Below, in pieces: positions 34,662 to 44,210 of a stretch of 64,000 nucleotides of DNA. How positions within the stretch are numbered: the stretch's first letter is position 1; every line of letters begins with the position of its first letter. Source of the DNA: Acetobacter sp. UBA5411 (GTDB taxonomy: Bacteria > Pseudomonadota > Alphaproteobacteria > Acetobacterales > Acetobacteraceae). Made by a program: the position numbers and the translations under genes. The notes under the pieces were generated by a model. The model ran no database searches, was not told where the DNA came from, and saw only the letters and a program-made list of their open reading frames with translations. The stretch covers positions 62,001 to 126,000 of the forward strand of contig NZ_DHNR01000033.1 of the NCBI RefSeq assembly GCF_002409645.1, given 5' to 3'.

Positions 34662-35795
34662 ATGAGCGAACTGCTTCTGCAGACACCTCTTTTTTCCTTG
34701 CATGAAGAATATGGCGCCAGAATGGTGCCATTCGCCGGTTACGCCATGCCGTTGCAGTATGCCGATGGCATCATGGCCGAGCACCAGCACACCCGCGCAC
34801 ACGCCGGACTGTTCGATGTTTCGCACATGGGACAGGTCGCGCTCCATCCCATCGACGGCGACATGAACCGCGTGTCGCTTGCGCTGGAGCGGATCGTGCC
34901 CGTCGATGTTCTGGGTCTGAAAGCCGGACGTCAGCGCTATGGTTTTCTGACTAACGATGCAGGCGGAATCCTTGACGATCTGATGATCGTCAACATGGGC
35001 ACATGGTTCCTCGTTGTCGTCAACGCGGCCTGCAAGGCCCAAGACATTGCCCTGATGAAGCGCGAACTGTCCTCCGACTGCACGGTGGAACCGCTGGAAG
35101 ACCGTGCCCTTCTGGCGTTACAGGGACCGGAAGCTGAAACCGCTCTGGCAAGAATTGCGCCAGCCGTGACGACCATGAAATTCATGGATGCGAAGACGGT
35201 TACTCTGGATGGCGTTGAGGCGATCGTCACACGTTCTGGCTACACGGGCGAAGATGGGTTTGAGATCAGCGTTCCGGCTGACAAGGCCGAACAGATTGCA
35301 AGAAGTCTGCTGGCCCAGCCGGAAGTGAAACCGATCGGTCTTGGCGCGCGCGACAGCCTGCGACTTGAAGGCGGTCTCTGCCTCTACGGCTCCGACCTCG
35401 ACGAGACGACATCGCCCGTGGAAGGCGCGCTCGAATGGGCGATCCAGAAAGCCCGCCGAAATGGTGGCGCACGCGCTGGTAGTTTCCCCGGTGCCGACCT
35501 GATTCTGGCGCAGCTTGAACAGGGTGCCAGTCGTCGACGGGTCGGACTGCTGGCCGAAGGCCGCGCGCCTGTGCGGCATGGTGCCGAACTGTTCGCGGAA
35601 AGCGAAGGCGGTTCCCCGATTGGCGTGGTCACGTCCGGCGCCTTCGGCCCGACGCTACAGGCTCCTGTCGCCATGGGCTATGTCGAAACAGCTTTTGCAC
35701 CGGTGGGAACAAAGGTTTTTGCCGAACTGCGTGGACGTCGCATTCCGGTGACGGTTGCCGCGATGCCGTTTGTTCCGGCCGGTTTCAAACGCTGA
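34662..35795 (+). CDS. gcvT: Glycine cleavage system T protein (aminomethyltransferase)
   Basis: Releases ammonia from the H-protein-bound aminomethyl group and makes methylene-tetrahydrofolate. The 377-residue protein has the family's GARMVPFAGYAMPLQY start, DVSHMGQVAL, SGYTGEDGFEISVP, and GLGARDSLRLEGGLCLYG (folate and catalytic region), plus a C-terminal barrel. Start ATG 34662. It is the first gene after the glycine riboswitch and is followed by gcvH and gcvP. Confidence 0.96.
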   Translation: MSELLLQTPLFSLHEEYGARMVPFAGYAMPLQYADGIMAEHQHTRAHAGLFDVSHMGQVALHPIDGDMNRVSLALERIVPVDVLGLKAGRQRYGFLTNDAGGILDDLMIVNMGTWFLVVVNAACKAQDIALMKRELSSDCTVEPLEDRALLALQGPEAETALARIAPAVTTMKFMDAKTVTLDGVEAIVTRSGYTGEDGFEISVPADKAEQIARSLLAQPEVKPIGLGARDSLRLEGGLCLYGSDLDETTSPVEGALEWAIQKARRNGGARAGSFPGADLILAQLEQGASRRRVGLLAEGRAPVRHGAELFAESEGGSPIGVVTSGAFGPTLQAPVAMGYVETAFAPVGTKVFAELRGRRIPVTVAAMPFVPAGFKR

Positions 35796-35887
35796 GACTG
35801 ATCGCGCAACACAGGATTTCATCCTGACGTGCAAACAGGTTTTCCTCTCTGAAGCAATGAACGCTCAGAGAACGTGGAGAGGGTGGG

Positions 35888-36253
35888 ATGACGCTTTACT
35901 TTACAAAAGAACACGAGTGGCTGCGCGTTGAAGGCGATGTCGCGGTTGTCGGCATTACAAAACATGCCGCCAGTGAACTGGGTGAAATCGTATTCTTCGA
36001 GCTGAATGTCTCGGCCAACGATCTGCAGCAGGGTGACTCCGTTGCCGTTGTGGAATCCGTCAAGGCGGCGTCCGATGTTTACGCACCAGTCGATGGCGTG
36101 ATCATCGAGGGTAACCCGGATCTCGCGAACAATCCTGAGCTGATCAGCAGCGATCCTGAAGGCAATGGCTGGATGCTGAAGATGACGCTGACAAACAAGG
36201 CTCAGCTTGCCGACCTGATGGACGCCGACGCCTATGCCAAGCTGATCGGCTGA
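35888..36253 (+). CDS. gcvH: Glycine cleavage system H protein
   Basis: Lipoyl carrier shuttling the aminomethyl intermediate between P, T and L proteins. The 121-residue protein has FTKEHEWLRVEGD at the N-terminus, the lipoyl-lysine motif VVESVKAASDVYAPVDG, and GNGWMLKM near the C-terminus. Start ATG 35888, with a strong GAGAGGGTGGG just upstream. No L protein is present here; that subunit is usually shared with other dehydrogenases. Confidence 0.97.
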   Translation: MTLYFTKEHEWLRVEGDVAVVGITKHAASELGEIVFFELNVSANDLQQGDSVAVVESVKAASDVYAPVDGVIIEGNPDLANNPELISSDPEGNGWMLKMTLTNKAQLADLMDADAYAKLIG

Positions 36254-36312
36254 TACTGGCTTTTTTCGGCCTTTCAAGTTCTGAAACCTTCTTTCTGATA
36301 CGGGGACGATCC

Positions 36313-39180
36313 GTGCCATCCTGGTCCAGCCTTCTGCCGCCTTCCGACGCTTTTGCCTCCCGTCATATCGGCCCACGCGAAGCCGAAATCACGGCCATGC
36401 TGGAGGCCGTCGGCGTCTCCAGCGAAGAAGCGCTGCGTGAGGAAACGGTACCAGCCTCCATCCGTTCGAAAGAACCAATGGGGATCGGTCGAGGCTGGTC
36501 GGAAGTCGAAGTGCTGGCGCGTCTGCGCGAGATCGCCGGTCGCAACAGGGTCATGACCTCCCTGATCGGTCAGGGTTATTACGGCACGGTGCTTCCCGGT
36601 GTCATCCAGCGCAACATTCTGGAAAACCCTGCGTGGTACACGGCCTATACGCCGTATCAGCCGGAAATCAGTCAGGGTCGTCTGGAAGCGCTGCTGAATT
36701 TCCAGACGCTGGTGACGGAACTGACCGGACTCGACATCGCCAACGCCTCTTTGCTGGATGAAGCGACGGCGGCGGCGGAAGCCATGGCGCTGGCCAAGCG
36801 CGTGGCGAAGAGCAGGGCCAACGTCTTCTTTGTCGATGCCGACACGCATCCGCAGATATTGTCCGTTCTGCGGACCCGTGCAGAGCCGTTCGGTTTCGAA
36901 ATTCTTGTTGGCAATCCCGAGCGTGATCTGGATGCATCCGCTGTTTTCGGTGCTCTGTTTTCCTATCCCGGCACGTCCGGTGCGGTGCGCGATCCGAGTG
37001 AGGCCATCGCAGCCCTGCACGATGCAGGCGGAATTGCCGTCATCGCCGCCGACCCGCTGGCGCTCACCCTTCTGAAATCTCCCGGTGAACTCGGAGCGGA
37101 TATCGCCATTGGTTCCATGCAGCGCTTCGGTGTGCCGATGGGCTTTGGCGGCCCGCATGCGGCCTACATGGCGGTGCGTGACGCCTACAAACGCAGCATG
37201 CCCGGCCGTCTGGTCGGCGTATCGGTGGATGCCGCAGGACAGCCTGCCTATCGTCTGGCGCTCCAGACCCGCGAGCAGCATATCCGTCGCGAAAAGGCGA
37301 CGTCCAATATCTGCACGGCGCAGGTTCTGCTTGCCAATATCGCCGCCATGTATGCTGTCTATCATGGTCCGGAAGGCCTGAAAGCTATCGCGGAACGGGT
37401 GGCCGGACTGACAACGGCTCTGGCCTCCGGCCTGCGTGCGCTCGGTGTGGATGTGGCGACGACAGCCGTGTTCGACACACTCACTGTTCGCGTTGCTGCT
37501 GAAAAGACCGAAGAAATTCACCAGCGTGCCGTTGCTGCGGGCATGAACTTCCGGCGCGTGGGAGAGGGTGTGATCGGTCTCTCCCTTGACGAGACCACCA
37601 CGCCAGAAGTGATTGAGGCTGTCTGGCGCTGCTTTGATCCGGATTGCCCGACAGAAGCCCTTGCTGCGGCGGCTGACCCGGCACCGGGATTGTCCTCTGA
37701 CATTCCCGACGACCTGTGCCGTGAAAAGCCGTTTCTACAGCAGGCAGTCTTCTCGTCCTACCGTTCCGAGACGGACATGCTGCGTTATCTGCGTCGCCTC
37801 GCCGACAAGGATCTGGCGCTGGACCGCACGATGATACCGCTTGGCTCCTGCACGATGAAGCTGAACGCCACGGTCGAGATGACGCCGATTACATGGCCCG
37901 GTTTCTGCGATCTGCATCCCTTCGCGCCTGCCGACCAGACGGAAGGTTACACCGAACTGTTCCGTGATCTTGAGTCATGGCTCTGCGCGGTCAGCGGTTA
38001 TGATGCCGTTTCGCTTCAGCCGAATTCCGGCGCACAGGGCGAATATGCCGGACTGCTGGCCATTCGCGGCTATCATCGTGCGCGTGGTCAGGAACAGCGC
38101 GACGTCTGCCTGATCCCGGCCTCCGCCCACGGCACCAATCCAGCTTCCGCGCAGATGGCGGGCATGAAGGTCGTCGTCGTGAAATGCGATGATGATGGCA
38201 ACGTCGATATGGACGATCTGAAAGCGAAGATCGCGCAGCACGCCGACACGCTGGCGGCGATCATGATCACCTACCCTTCCACACACGGCGTGTTTGAAGA
38301 GTCCGTGCGCGATATCTGCGCGCTGGTGCATGAGGCGGGCGGTCAGGTCTATCTCGACGGCGCGAACATGAACGCGCAAGTCGGCCTTTCGCAGCCGGGC
38401 AAATACGGCGCGGATGTCAGTCACTTCAATCTGCACAAGACCTTCTGCATTCCGCATGGCGGCGGTGGTCCGGGCATGGGGCCAATCGGCGTGCGCTCCC
38501 ATCTCGCACCGTTCCTGCCGGGACACCCGGAACTGGGCGAAGGTCTGGCCGTATCGGCTGCGCCATTCGGTTCGGCTTCGATCCTGCCGATCTCGTGGGC
38601 CTATATCCGTCTGATGGGCGACGAGGGACTGGCGCGCGCAACGACTCTCGCCATCCTAAACTCGAACTACATTGTGGCGCGTCTTTCTGACGCCTACCCG
38701 ATCCTGTATCGCGGTGTGAACGGACGTGTGGCCCATGAGTGCATCGTCGATCTGCGTCCGATCAAGGATACTACGGGCGTGACGGTGGACGATATCGCCA
38801 AGCGTCTGGTGGATTTCGGCTTCCATGCGCCAACCGTGAGTTTTCCGGTTCCCGGCACATTCATGATTGAGCCGACGGAATCGGAAGGCAAACACGAACT
38901 GGACCGTTTCTGCGATGCGATGCTGACGATCCGCGAGGAAATCCGGCAGATCGAGAAAGGCACGATTGCCGTTGAAGCCTCTGCTTTGCGTCATGCACCG
39001 CATACAGCGCGTGATCTGGCCGTAACGGAATGGGATCGGTCTTACGATCGGGCGGAAGGATGCTTCCCGGCGGGCGTTGCGCCTGCAACGAAATACTGGC
39101 CGCCGGTGGGTCGCATTGACAACGCATACGGCGATCGCAATCTGATCTGCTCCTGTCCGGAACTCTCTGCATATATGTGA
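36313..39180 (+). CDS. gcvP: Glycine dehydrogenase (decarboxylating), single-chain P protein
   Basis: PLP enzyme that decarboxylates glycine and loads the H protein. At 955 residues it is the one-polypeptide form, with both halves fused. The N-terminal half has FASRHIGPREAEITAMLEA; the C-terminal half has the PLP-lysine motif HFNLHKTFCIPHGGGGPGMG and SAHGTNPASAQMAG. The start is GTG at 36313, preceded by GGGGACGATCC. It ends the gcvT-H-P operon. Confidence 0.96.
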   Translation: MPSWSSLLPPSDAFASRHIGPREAEITAMLEAVGVSSEEALREETVPASIRSKEPMGIGRGWSEVEVLARLREIAGRNRVMTSLIGQGYYGTVLPGVIQRNILENPAWYTAYTPYQPEISQGRLEALLNFQTLVTELTGLDIANASLLDEATAAAEAMALAKRVAKSRANVFFVDADTHPQILSVLRTRAEPFGFEILVGNPERDLDASAVFGALFSYPGTSGAVRDPSEAIAALHDAGGIAVIAADPLALTLLKSPGELGADIAIGSMQRFGVPMGFGGPHAAYMAVRDAYKRSMPGRLVGVSVDAAGQPAYRLALQTREQHIRREKATSNICTAQVLLANIAAMYAVYHGPEGLKAIAERVAGLTTALASGLRALGVDVATTAVFDTLTVRVAAEKTEEIHQRAVAAGMNFRRVGEGVIGLSLDETTTPEVIEAVWRCFDPDCPTEALAAAADPAPGLSSDIPDDLCREKPFLQQAVFSSYRSETDMLRYLRRLADKDLALDRTMIPLGSCTMKLNATVEMTPITWPGFCDLHPFAPADQTEGYTELFRDLESWLCAVSGYDAVSLQPNSGAQGEYAGLLAIRGYHRARGQEQRDVCLIPASAHGTNPASAQMAGMKVVVVKCDDDGNVDMDDLKAKIAQHADTLAAIMITYPSTHGVFEESVRDICALVHEAGGQVYLDGANMNAQVGLSQPGKYGADVSHFNLHKTFCIPHGGGGPGMGPIGVRSHLAPFLPGHPELGEGLAVSAAPFGSASILPISWAYIRLMGDEGLARATTLAILNSNYIVARLSDAYPILYRGVNGRVAHECIVDLRPIKDTTGVTVDDIAKRLVDFGFHAPTVSFPVPGTFMIEPTESEGKHELDRFCDAMLTIREEIRQIEKGTIAVEASALRHAPHTARDLAVTEWDRSYDRAEGCFPAGVAPATKYWPPVGRIDNAYGDRNLICSCPELSAYM

Positions 39181-39232
39181 GTTTATCTGGGCAGGCGCGT
39201 AATTCTGGCGCTTTTTCGGGATAATTGGAGCA

Positions 39233-39607
39233 ATGACAAAGTCGCCTTCAGCCCTCGGCGCGCGGTTGGGCAGCCAGGAGACTTTAGGCCAGCGGATCAG
39301 GGCGTTACGGCACTACGCCGGAATGACCCAGGTGGAAGTCGCTGCCGCCCTGCGGCTTTCACGCAGCGCCATCGCGCACTGGGAAACGGACCGGGACGGA
39401 CGCGTGAGGGAGTATCTTCCGCGTCTCGCCGAGCTGTTTCAGGTGCCGGTCGAGGTCTTCCTGACCGGCATGGCCACTCAGGAAGCAGTCGTACAACTGA
39501 CGATTGATGAGATTGATCTTTTGCGTCTTTATCGCAGTCTTGATGTGGGGGAGCGTCTTTCCGTACAACGCTCCATCACCCGCATGCTGGACCGCAAGAA
39601 GAAATGA
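39233..39607 (+). CDS. XRE-family transcriptional regulator
   Basis: A 124-residue protein with a Cro/C1-type helix-turn-helix at about residues 18-72 (LGQRIRALRHYAGMTQVEVAAALRLSRSAIAHWET, then LPRLAELFQVPVEVFLTG). A short C-terminal helical domain follows. The start ATG at 39233 is 53 bp after gcvP, so it may be transcribed with the glycine operon. It could regulate that operon or an unlinked target; no evidence decides. Confidence 0.88.
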   Translation: MTKSPSALGARLGSQETLGQRIRALRHYAGMTQVEVAAALRLSRSAIAHWETDRDGRVREYLPRLAELFQVPVEVFLTGMATQEAVVQLTIDEIDLLRLYRSLDVGERLSVQRSITRMLDRKKK

Positions 39608-39661
39608 CGATTCCGGACGCAGGTATGGTCGGCAATCAGAACTGGCTTGCCCATCAAAATC

Positions 39662-39696
39662 GGGACCGTTTTACGGGGCTTTGCCCCGTGGGTCCC
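39662..39696. repeat. REP-like hairpin, copy 1
   Basis: Stepped palindrome: GGGACC (39662-39667) pairs with GGTCCC (39691-39696), and inside it ACGGGG (39673-39678) pairs with CCCCGT (39684-39689) around CTTTG. The inner core CGGGGCTTT-CCCCG is shared with the element at 44137-44164. Both lie just after gene ends. Confidence 0.6.
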
Positions 39697-39734
39697 TCTC
39701 ATCAGAGCCTATTTTAACAACAAAAAGTCCTTCC

Positions 39735-40784
39735 TCACGCTGTGAAGAAGTGACTCAGCCCGATATCCCTTAGCGCCCGGCGATAGGCAATCGAACTTCG
39801 ATCCGCCATGACGTGCGCTTCCAGTGTCGGGTCGAGAGGCAGATTTTCGGGTTTCTGCGCCTCTACCAGCGCACGATCCTCCTCAAATACCCGGCGATTG
39901 AACTCATACACGCCCTCGACATCACCGTTCGTATCGAAATTTCGGCAGATCGGCGCAAACATCCGCGTCATGCGCGCCGACACCGGAGAGGCCGCGTTCA
40001 TGATGACCAGTCGCTCATCATTCGGAAAATGGATTTCCAGAGTGGCCGTAAACGGTACATGCACACGGAAATGACGTAGCCATTCAAATCCCTCCGGTGC
40101 GGAATTCTCTATTTCATGCGGATAGTTGGCGACGGAACTCCGATATTCCGCCTCAAAACCGTATGATGTTCTTTTGGGCATGTAGCTGGGAACAACCGGA
40201 TTCTCAGGGTCCGCGAATGTCGCCGTGTGCACGAAAGCAAAGTGCGCGACATCGATGAAACCTTCCACCTGCCGTCCGGCGAACCCGGCAATATCGATCC
40301 ACGGGCAGGTAATCTGCTGATAGGTCGGATCGTCCCAGTGGGGCATGTCGGCAATCTTGGGTCCGCTCCCATCCGGACGCAGACAGGTCCAGATCAGCCC
40401 ATAGCGCTCCACCGCCGGATAGGTGCGCAGATTCAGCTTTTTGGGAATACCGCTGTCAGGGTGGGCTGGCACATGCACACACCGCCCCTCGGCTCCGAAC
40501 TCAAAGCCATGATAGGCGCAGGCGAGCAGATCGCCCTTGCATGTTCCCATGCTGAGCGGCACGCCGCGATGGGGACAGAGATCGTCGGCGACGACAATGC
40601 TGTCTCCGCTCCGATAAAGAACCAGCGGCGCATCCAGCAGCGTCACGCCGAGCGGCGCGCTGTGGGTCAGTTCGCGTGCAAGCGCCACGGGATGCCAGCA
40701 GGCGGCCAGGATCGTCCAGTCGGGGGCATCAAAGGTGCAGTGTCGCGGCAGACCTGCAGACTGGGTGGCGGAGACTGTGTCCAT
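39735..40784 (-). CDS. Rieske [2Fe-2S] aromatic-ring-hydroxylating oxygenase, alpha subunit type
   Basis: A 349-residue oxygenase with the Rieske cluster ligands in CPHRGVPLSMG and CAYHGFEF, and the mononuclear iron site in the C-terminal domain, where DVAHFAFVH supplies two histidines. It resembles VanA-like oxygenases and related single-component alpha subunits. A reductase partner is not adjacent. I chose the ATG at 40784, with GGGAG upstream; the frame extends to 40916 without conserved residues. Substrate not determinable. Confidence 0.88.
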   Translation of the reverse strand: MDTVSATQSAGLPRHCTFDAPDWTILAACWHPVALARELTHSAPLGVTLLDAPLVLYRSGDSIVVADDLCPHRGVPLSMGTCKGDLLACAYHGFEFGAEGRCVHVPAHPDSGIPKKLNLRTYPAVERYGLIWTCLRPDGSGPKIADMPHWDDPTYQQITCPWIDIAGFAGRQVEGFIDVAHFAFVHTATFADPENPVVPSYMPKRTSYGFEAEYRSSVANYPHEIENSAPEGFEWLRHFRVHVPFTATLEIHFPNDERLVIMNAASPVSARMTRMFAPICRNFDTNGDVEGVYEFNRRVFEEDRALVEAQKPENLPLDPTLEAHVMADRSSIAYRRALRDIGLSHFFTA

Positions 40785-41243
40785 GTGCGTCGCTCCCGCA
40801 AAAGATAACGGAAGCAGAATGACACGTGTGGGAGCGACACGGAATAGGTGTCTCGCCCCCTGTCCGGGCAATGGCGCGTCGTGTGTTCCAAAACCTCGAA
40901 CCGGACGATCCGGCACCCGATCTGTCTTCCTTCAAACAGGCATTTTCCAGCGACTTGGAAGAACCAGGACTCGTCTTTCACCCGAAAGACGACCGATATG
41001 ACATCGTGTCAAAAATTTTTCTTTCGTTCGAAAATTATCCTTACAACATATTGATATATAATATTATTTTTTATCACCATAATGACACTCAGTGCCACAC
41101 ATCACAGTTATGTTACCACTCCACACGTTGCCGCACACTCTTCGTCCATATATCTCGGTATACAGTTATCAAGACCAATCCAGTCCTGATTGCATTTCTG
41201 CCGCCTTTCTCTCGGGCAGCACACCAGACATACGGAGTTACCC
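40785..41243. other. Divergent intergenic region between Rieske oxygenase and aldB-like gene
   Basis: About 460 bp. The left half is GC-normal; 41,010-41,100 is AT-rich with TATAATATTATT-like runs, a plausible promoter for the aldehyde dehydrogenase. The frames in this region have no family resemblance. No clear hairpin was seen. Confidence 0.5.
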
Positions 41244-42749
41244 ATGTCGGTTAACCAGGAACCCCCTTTCAAATCCCGCTACGGCAATTATATCGGCGGT
41301 GAGTGGAAAGCGCCCGTAAAGGGCGAATACATGAAGAACATCTCGCCGGTGGACGGACGCACGCTGTGCGAAGTGCCGCAGTCCACGGCTGAAGATGTCG
41401 AGCTGGCTCTGGATGCCGCCCACAAGGCGTTCAAGGGTTGGGCCCGCACATCCATCACCGACCGCTCCAACATCCTTCTCAAGGCCGCCGATCGCATGGA
41501 GGCCAATCTGGAGCTTCTGGCGCGCGCCGAGACTTGGGATAACGGCAAGCCGATCCGTGAAACGATGAACGCCGACATCCCGCTGGCGATCGATCATTTC
41601 CGTTATTTCGCAGGCTGCATCCGCGCTCAGGAAGGCGGCATCACCGATATCAATGAAGATACGGTCGCCTATCACTTCCACGAGCCTCTTGGTGTGGTCG
41701 GTCAGATCATTCCCTGGAACTTCCCGCTGCTGATGGGTTCATGGAAGCTGGCACCGGCTCTGGCCGCAGGCAACTGCGTCGTCATGAAGCCTGCCGAGAC
41801 GACACCGGCCAGCATGCTGGTGCTGATGGAGATCATTGGTGACCTGTTCCCGCCGGGAACGCTGAACATCGTCAACGGTCTGGGCCGTGATGTCGGCGCT
41901 GCGCTGTCCAACAGCACCCGTATCGCCAAGATCGCTTTCACCGGCTCCACGCCGACCGGCAAGATGATCGCGCACGCTGCGGCTGAAAACCTGATCCCGG
42001 CCACGCTGGAACTGGGTGGCAAGTCACCGAACATCTTCTTCGCCGACGTCATGGATCATGACGATGACTATCTCGACAAGGCGCTGGAAGGCTTCACGCT
42101 GTTCGCGCTCAATCAGGGTCAGATCTGCTCCTGCCCGAGCCGCGCGCTGGTTCAGGAATCCATCTACGAGAAGTTCATCGAGCGCGTCATCCCCCGCGTG
42201 AAGGCCATCAAGCAGGGCAATCCTCTTGATCCCAACACGATGATGGGCGCCCAGAACTCCCTGATGCAGCAGAACAAGATTCTGGAATACATCGACATCG
42301 GACGCAACGAGGACAAGGCCCAGCTTCTGGCCGGCGGCGCCAAGCCTGATCTGGGCAACGCCTTCAAGGACGGCTTCTATGTCGAGCCGACCGTGTTCCG
42401 TGGCGACAGAAACATGCGCATTTTCCGCGAGGAAATCTTTGGCCCGGTTCTGGCTGTCACGACCTTCAAGGACGAAGCCGAGGCTCTCGCCATCGCCAAC
42501 GACACCGAATTCGGTCTGGGTTCAGGCGTCTGGTCGCGTAACGGCAACATCTGCCACCGCACCGCAAAAGGCCTTGAGGCCGGTCGCGTCTGGGTGAACT
42601 GCTATCATGTGTATCCGGCGGGCGCTGCGTTCGGCGGTTATAAAAAGTCCGGCATCGGACGTGAAACACACAAGATGGTTCTTGAACATTATCAGCAGAC
42701 GAAGAACATTCTCACCAGCTACTCCGAGAAGAAGCTTGGTTTCTTCTGA
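41244..42749 (+). CDS. Aldehyde dehydrogenase, AldB-like
   Basis: A 501-residue NAD(P)-dependent aldehyde dehydrogenase. It has VGQIIPWNFPLLMGSWK (cofactor-binding), FTGSTPTGKMI, the catalytic glutamate in LELGGKSPNIFF and the catalytic cysteine in ALNQGQICSCPSRALV. The sequence around the cysteine matches E. coli AldB (acetaldehyde dehydrogenase). I chose the ATG at 41244 with GGAG 7 bases upstream. In an acetic acid bacterium this soluble enzyme would act alongside the membrane-bound PQQ dehydrogenases. A strong hairpin then separates it from ndh. Confidence 0.92.
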   Translation: MSVNQEPPFKSRYGNYIGGEWKAPVKGEYMKNISPVDGRTLCEVPQSTAEDVELALDAAHKAFKGWARTSITDRSNILLKAADRMEANLELLARAETWDNGKPIRETMNADIPLAIDHFRYFAGCIRAQEGGITDINEDTVAYHFHEPLGVVGQIIPWNFPLLMGSWKLAPALAAGNCVVMKPAETTPASMLVLMEIIGDLFPPGTLNIVNGLGRDVGAALSNSTRIAKIAFTGSTPTGKMIAHAAAENLIPATLELGGKSPNIFFADVMDHDDDYLDKALEGFTLFALNQGQICSCPSRALVQESIYEKFIERVIPRVKAIKQGNPLDPNTMMGAQNSLMQQNKILEYIDIGRNEDKAQLLAGGAKPDLGNAFKDGFYVEPTVFRGDRNMRIFREEIFGPVLAVTTFKDEAEALAIANDTEFGLGSGVWSRNGNICHRTAKGLEAGRVWVNCYHVYPAGAAFGGYKKSGIGRETHKMVLEHYQQTKNILTSYSEKKLGFF

Positions 42750-42756
42750 TACAACA

Positions 42757-42786
42757 GTGGGGAAGCGCGCCTGTGCGCTTCCCCAC
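42757..42786 (+). terminator. Strong hairpin between aldB-like and ndh
   Basis: Perfect 12-bp stem GTGGGGAAGCGC (42757-42768) / GCGCTTCCCCAC (42775-42786) with a six-base loop. Only CCCCTTTA follows rather than a T-run, so it may terminate partially or protect the upstream mRNA 3' end. Confidence 0.65.
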
Positions 42787-42833
42787 ACCTATCCCCTTTA
42801 TCCGACGTTCCACAGCGAGTACAGGAAAGAGTC

Positions 42834-44117
42834 ATGAGTAAGAAATCCGAAATCCTGATCGTTGGCGGTGGCGTCGCTGGTCTGGCGCTGGCAACCCGTC
42901 TGGGCAATTCGATTGGCAAACAGGGGCAGGCGCGGATCACCCTGATCGACAAAAGTTTCTCTCACGTCTGGAAGCCGATGCTGCATTGCTTCGCGGCAGG
43001 CACGGCCCAGAACGAGAATGACCGCATCAGCTTCATGGCGCAGGCCAGCGAGCATCACTTCGAATTCTGGCCCGGCGAGGTAATCGGTGTTGATCGGGAC
43101 AAGCGCGAGGCTGTCCTTGGTCCACTGCACAGTTCAGACGGCGCCATTGTTCTGGAAGGCCGCACCGTCGAATATGACGCCCTGATCCTGTCCATCGGCA
43201 GTTGCGCCAATGATTTCGGCACCCCCGGTGTTGCCGAGCACTGTCTGTTCATCGACAATCTGGTCGAAGCCAACGGATTCAACGAGAAGTTTCGCATGGA
43301 GCTGCTCCGTGCCTATGCGGGCGACGGCGCACTCGATATCGCCATTGTGGGCGGTGGCGCCACGGGAACCCAGCTTGCCGCAGAACTGCACAAGGCGCTG
43401 GAACTGGTCGGCCTGCACAGTTTCTCCCAGACACCTCCTTCCCTGAACATCACGCTGCTGGAAGCTGGTCCCCGTATTCTGCCGGCCTTCCCGGAAGCCG
43501 TTTCCGAGGCGGCCCAGAAAGAGCTGGAGCGCATCGGCGTAAAAGTCCGTACTTCAGCGATGGTGTCCGGTGCCGATGAAAGCGGTTTCAGCCTGAAAGA
43601 CGGCAGCCATGTGCCCGCCACCCTCCGCGTCTGGGCAGCTGGCGTAAAAGCTCCGGAAGTGACCACCGGCTTTGGTGGTCTCTCGCTCAGCCGTTCCGGC
43701 CAGATCCAGATCAACCCCAATCTGCAGACCATTGATGATCCGGCGATCTTCGCGATGGGCGATTGCAGCTACATCGTGAACGATCCCCTGCCCCCGACCG
43801 CGCAGGTTGCCCGGCAGCAGGCGCATCATCTGGCGCGTCATCTCCCGGCATGGCTGCGCGACGGACGTGAGATCCCGTCCTGTGTGTTCAACAACAAGGG
43901 CGCGATTGTCGCTCTCGGCAATTATAACGGCTGGGGCACGCTGCCGGGTGGCACGGTGTTTGGCGGCGGCATTTTCCACGGTCTGTCCGCCCGTCTGGGG
44001 CATCTGGCGCTCTATCGTCAGCATCAGATCGAACTGTACGGTCTGACGCGTGGCCTGATGTCCTGCTTCTCGGACTGGGTCGACTCCCTTGTCCGTCCTT
44101 CCGTCAGACTCGACTGA
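42834..44117 (+). CDS. ndh: Type II NADH dehydrogenase (NDH-2) family
   Basis: A 427-residue single-subunit FAD/NAD(P)-binding oxidoreductase of the NDH-2 type, which feeds NADH electrons to ubiquinone without proton pumping. The FAD motif ILIVGGGVAGLALA is at the N-terminus, followed by a second Rossmann motif IAIVGGGATGTQLAAEL and IFAMGDCSYI at the FAD-ribityl site. A hydrophobic C-terminal region could bind the membrane. The start ATG at 42834 has GGAAAGAG. It lies beside the aldehyde dehydrogenase that makes NADH. Confidence 0.93.
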   Translation: MSKKSEILIVGGGVAGLALATRLGNSIGKQGQARITLIDKSFSHVWKPMLHCFAAGTAQNENDRISFMAQASEHHFEFWPGEVIGVDRDKREAVLGPLHSSDGAIVLEGRTVEYDALILSIGSCANDFGTPGVAEHCLFIDNLVEANGFNEKFRMELLRAYAGDGALDIAIVGGGATGTQLAAELHKALELVGLHSFSQTPPSLNITLLEAGPRILPAFPEAVSEAAQKELERIGVKVRTSAMVSGADESGFSLKDGSHVPATLRVWAAGVKAPEVTTGFGGLSLSRSGQIQINPNLQTIDDPAIFAMGDCSYIVNDPLPPTAQVARQQAHHLARHLPAWLRDGREIPSCVFNNKGAIVALGNYNGWGTLPGGTVFGGGIFHGLSARLGHLALYRQHQIELYGLTRGLMSCFSDWVDSLVRPSVRLD

Positions 44118-44136
44118 TACGGGACCGAGCGTCTTA

Positions 44137-44164
44137 GGGGTTTCGGGGCTTTACCCCGGACCCC
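44137..44164. repeat. REP-like hairpin, copy 2
   Basis: Stepped palindrome GGGGT (44137-44141), CGGGG (44144-44148), loop CTTTA, CCCCG (44154-44158), ACCCC (44160-44164). Its inner core matches that of the element at 39662-39696. It follows ndh, without a T-run. Confidence 0.6.
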
Positions 44165-44210
44165 ACAAAAGGGAACGCAGTCGCTTTGACCTCTATTTGT
44201 CCGCCGTGCG

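Noticed and set aside
36274..37521. Leftward frame of 415 codons antisense to gcvP
   Set aside because: A shadow of the conserved P-protein frame, low-complexity and without domains.
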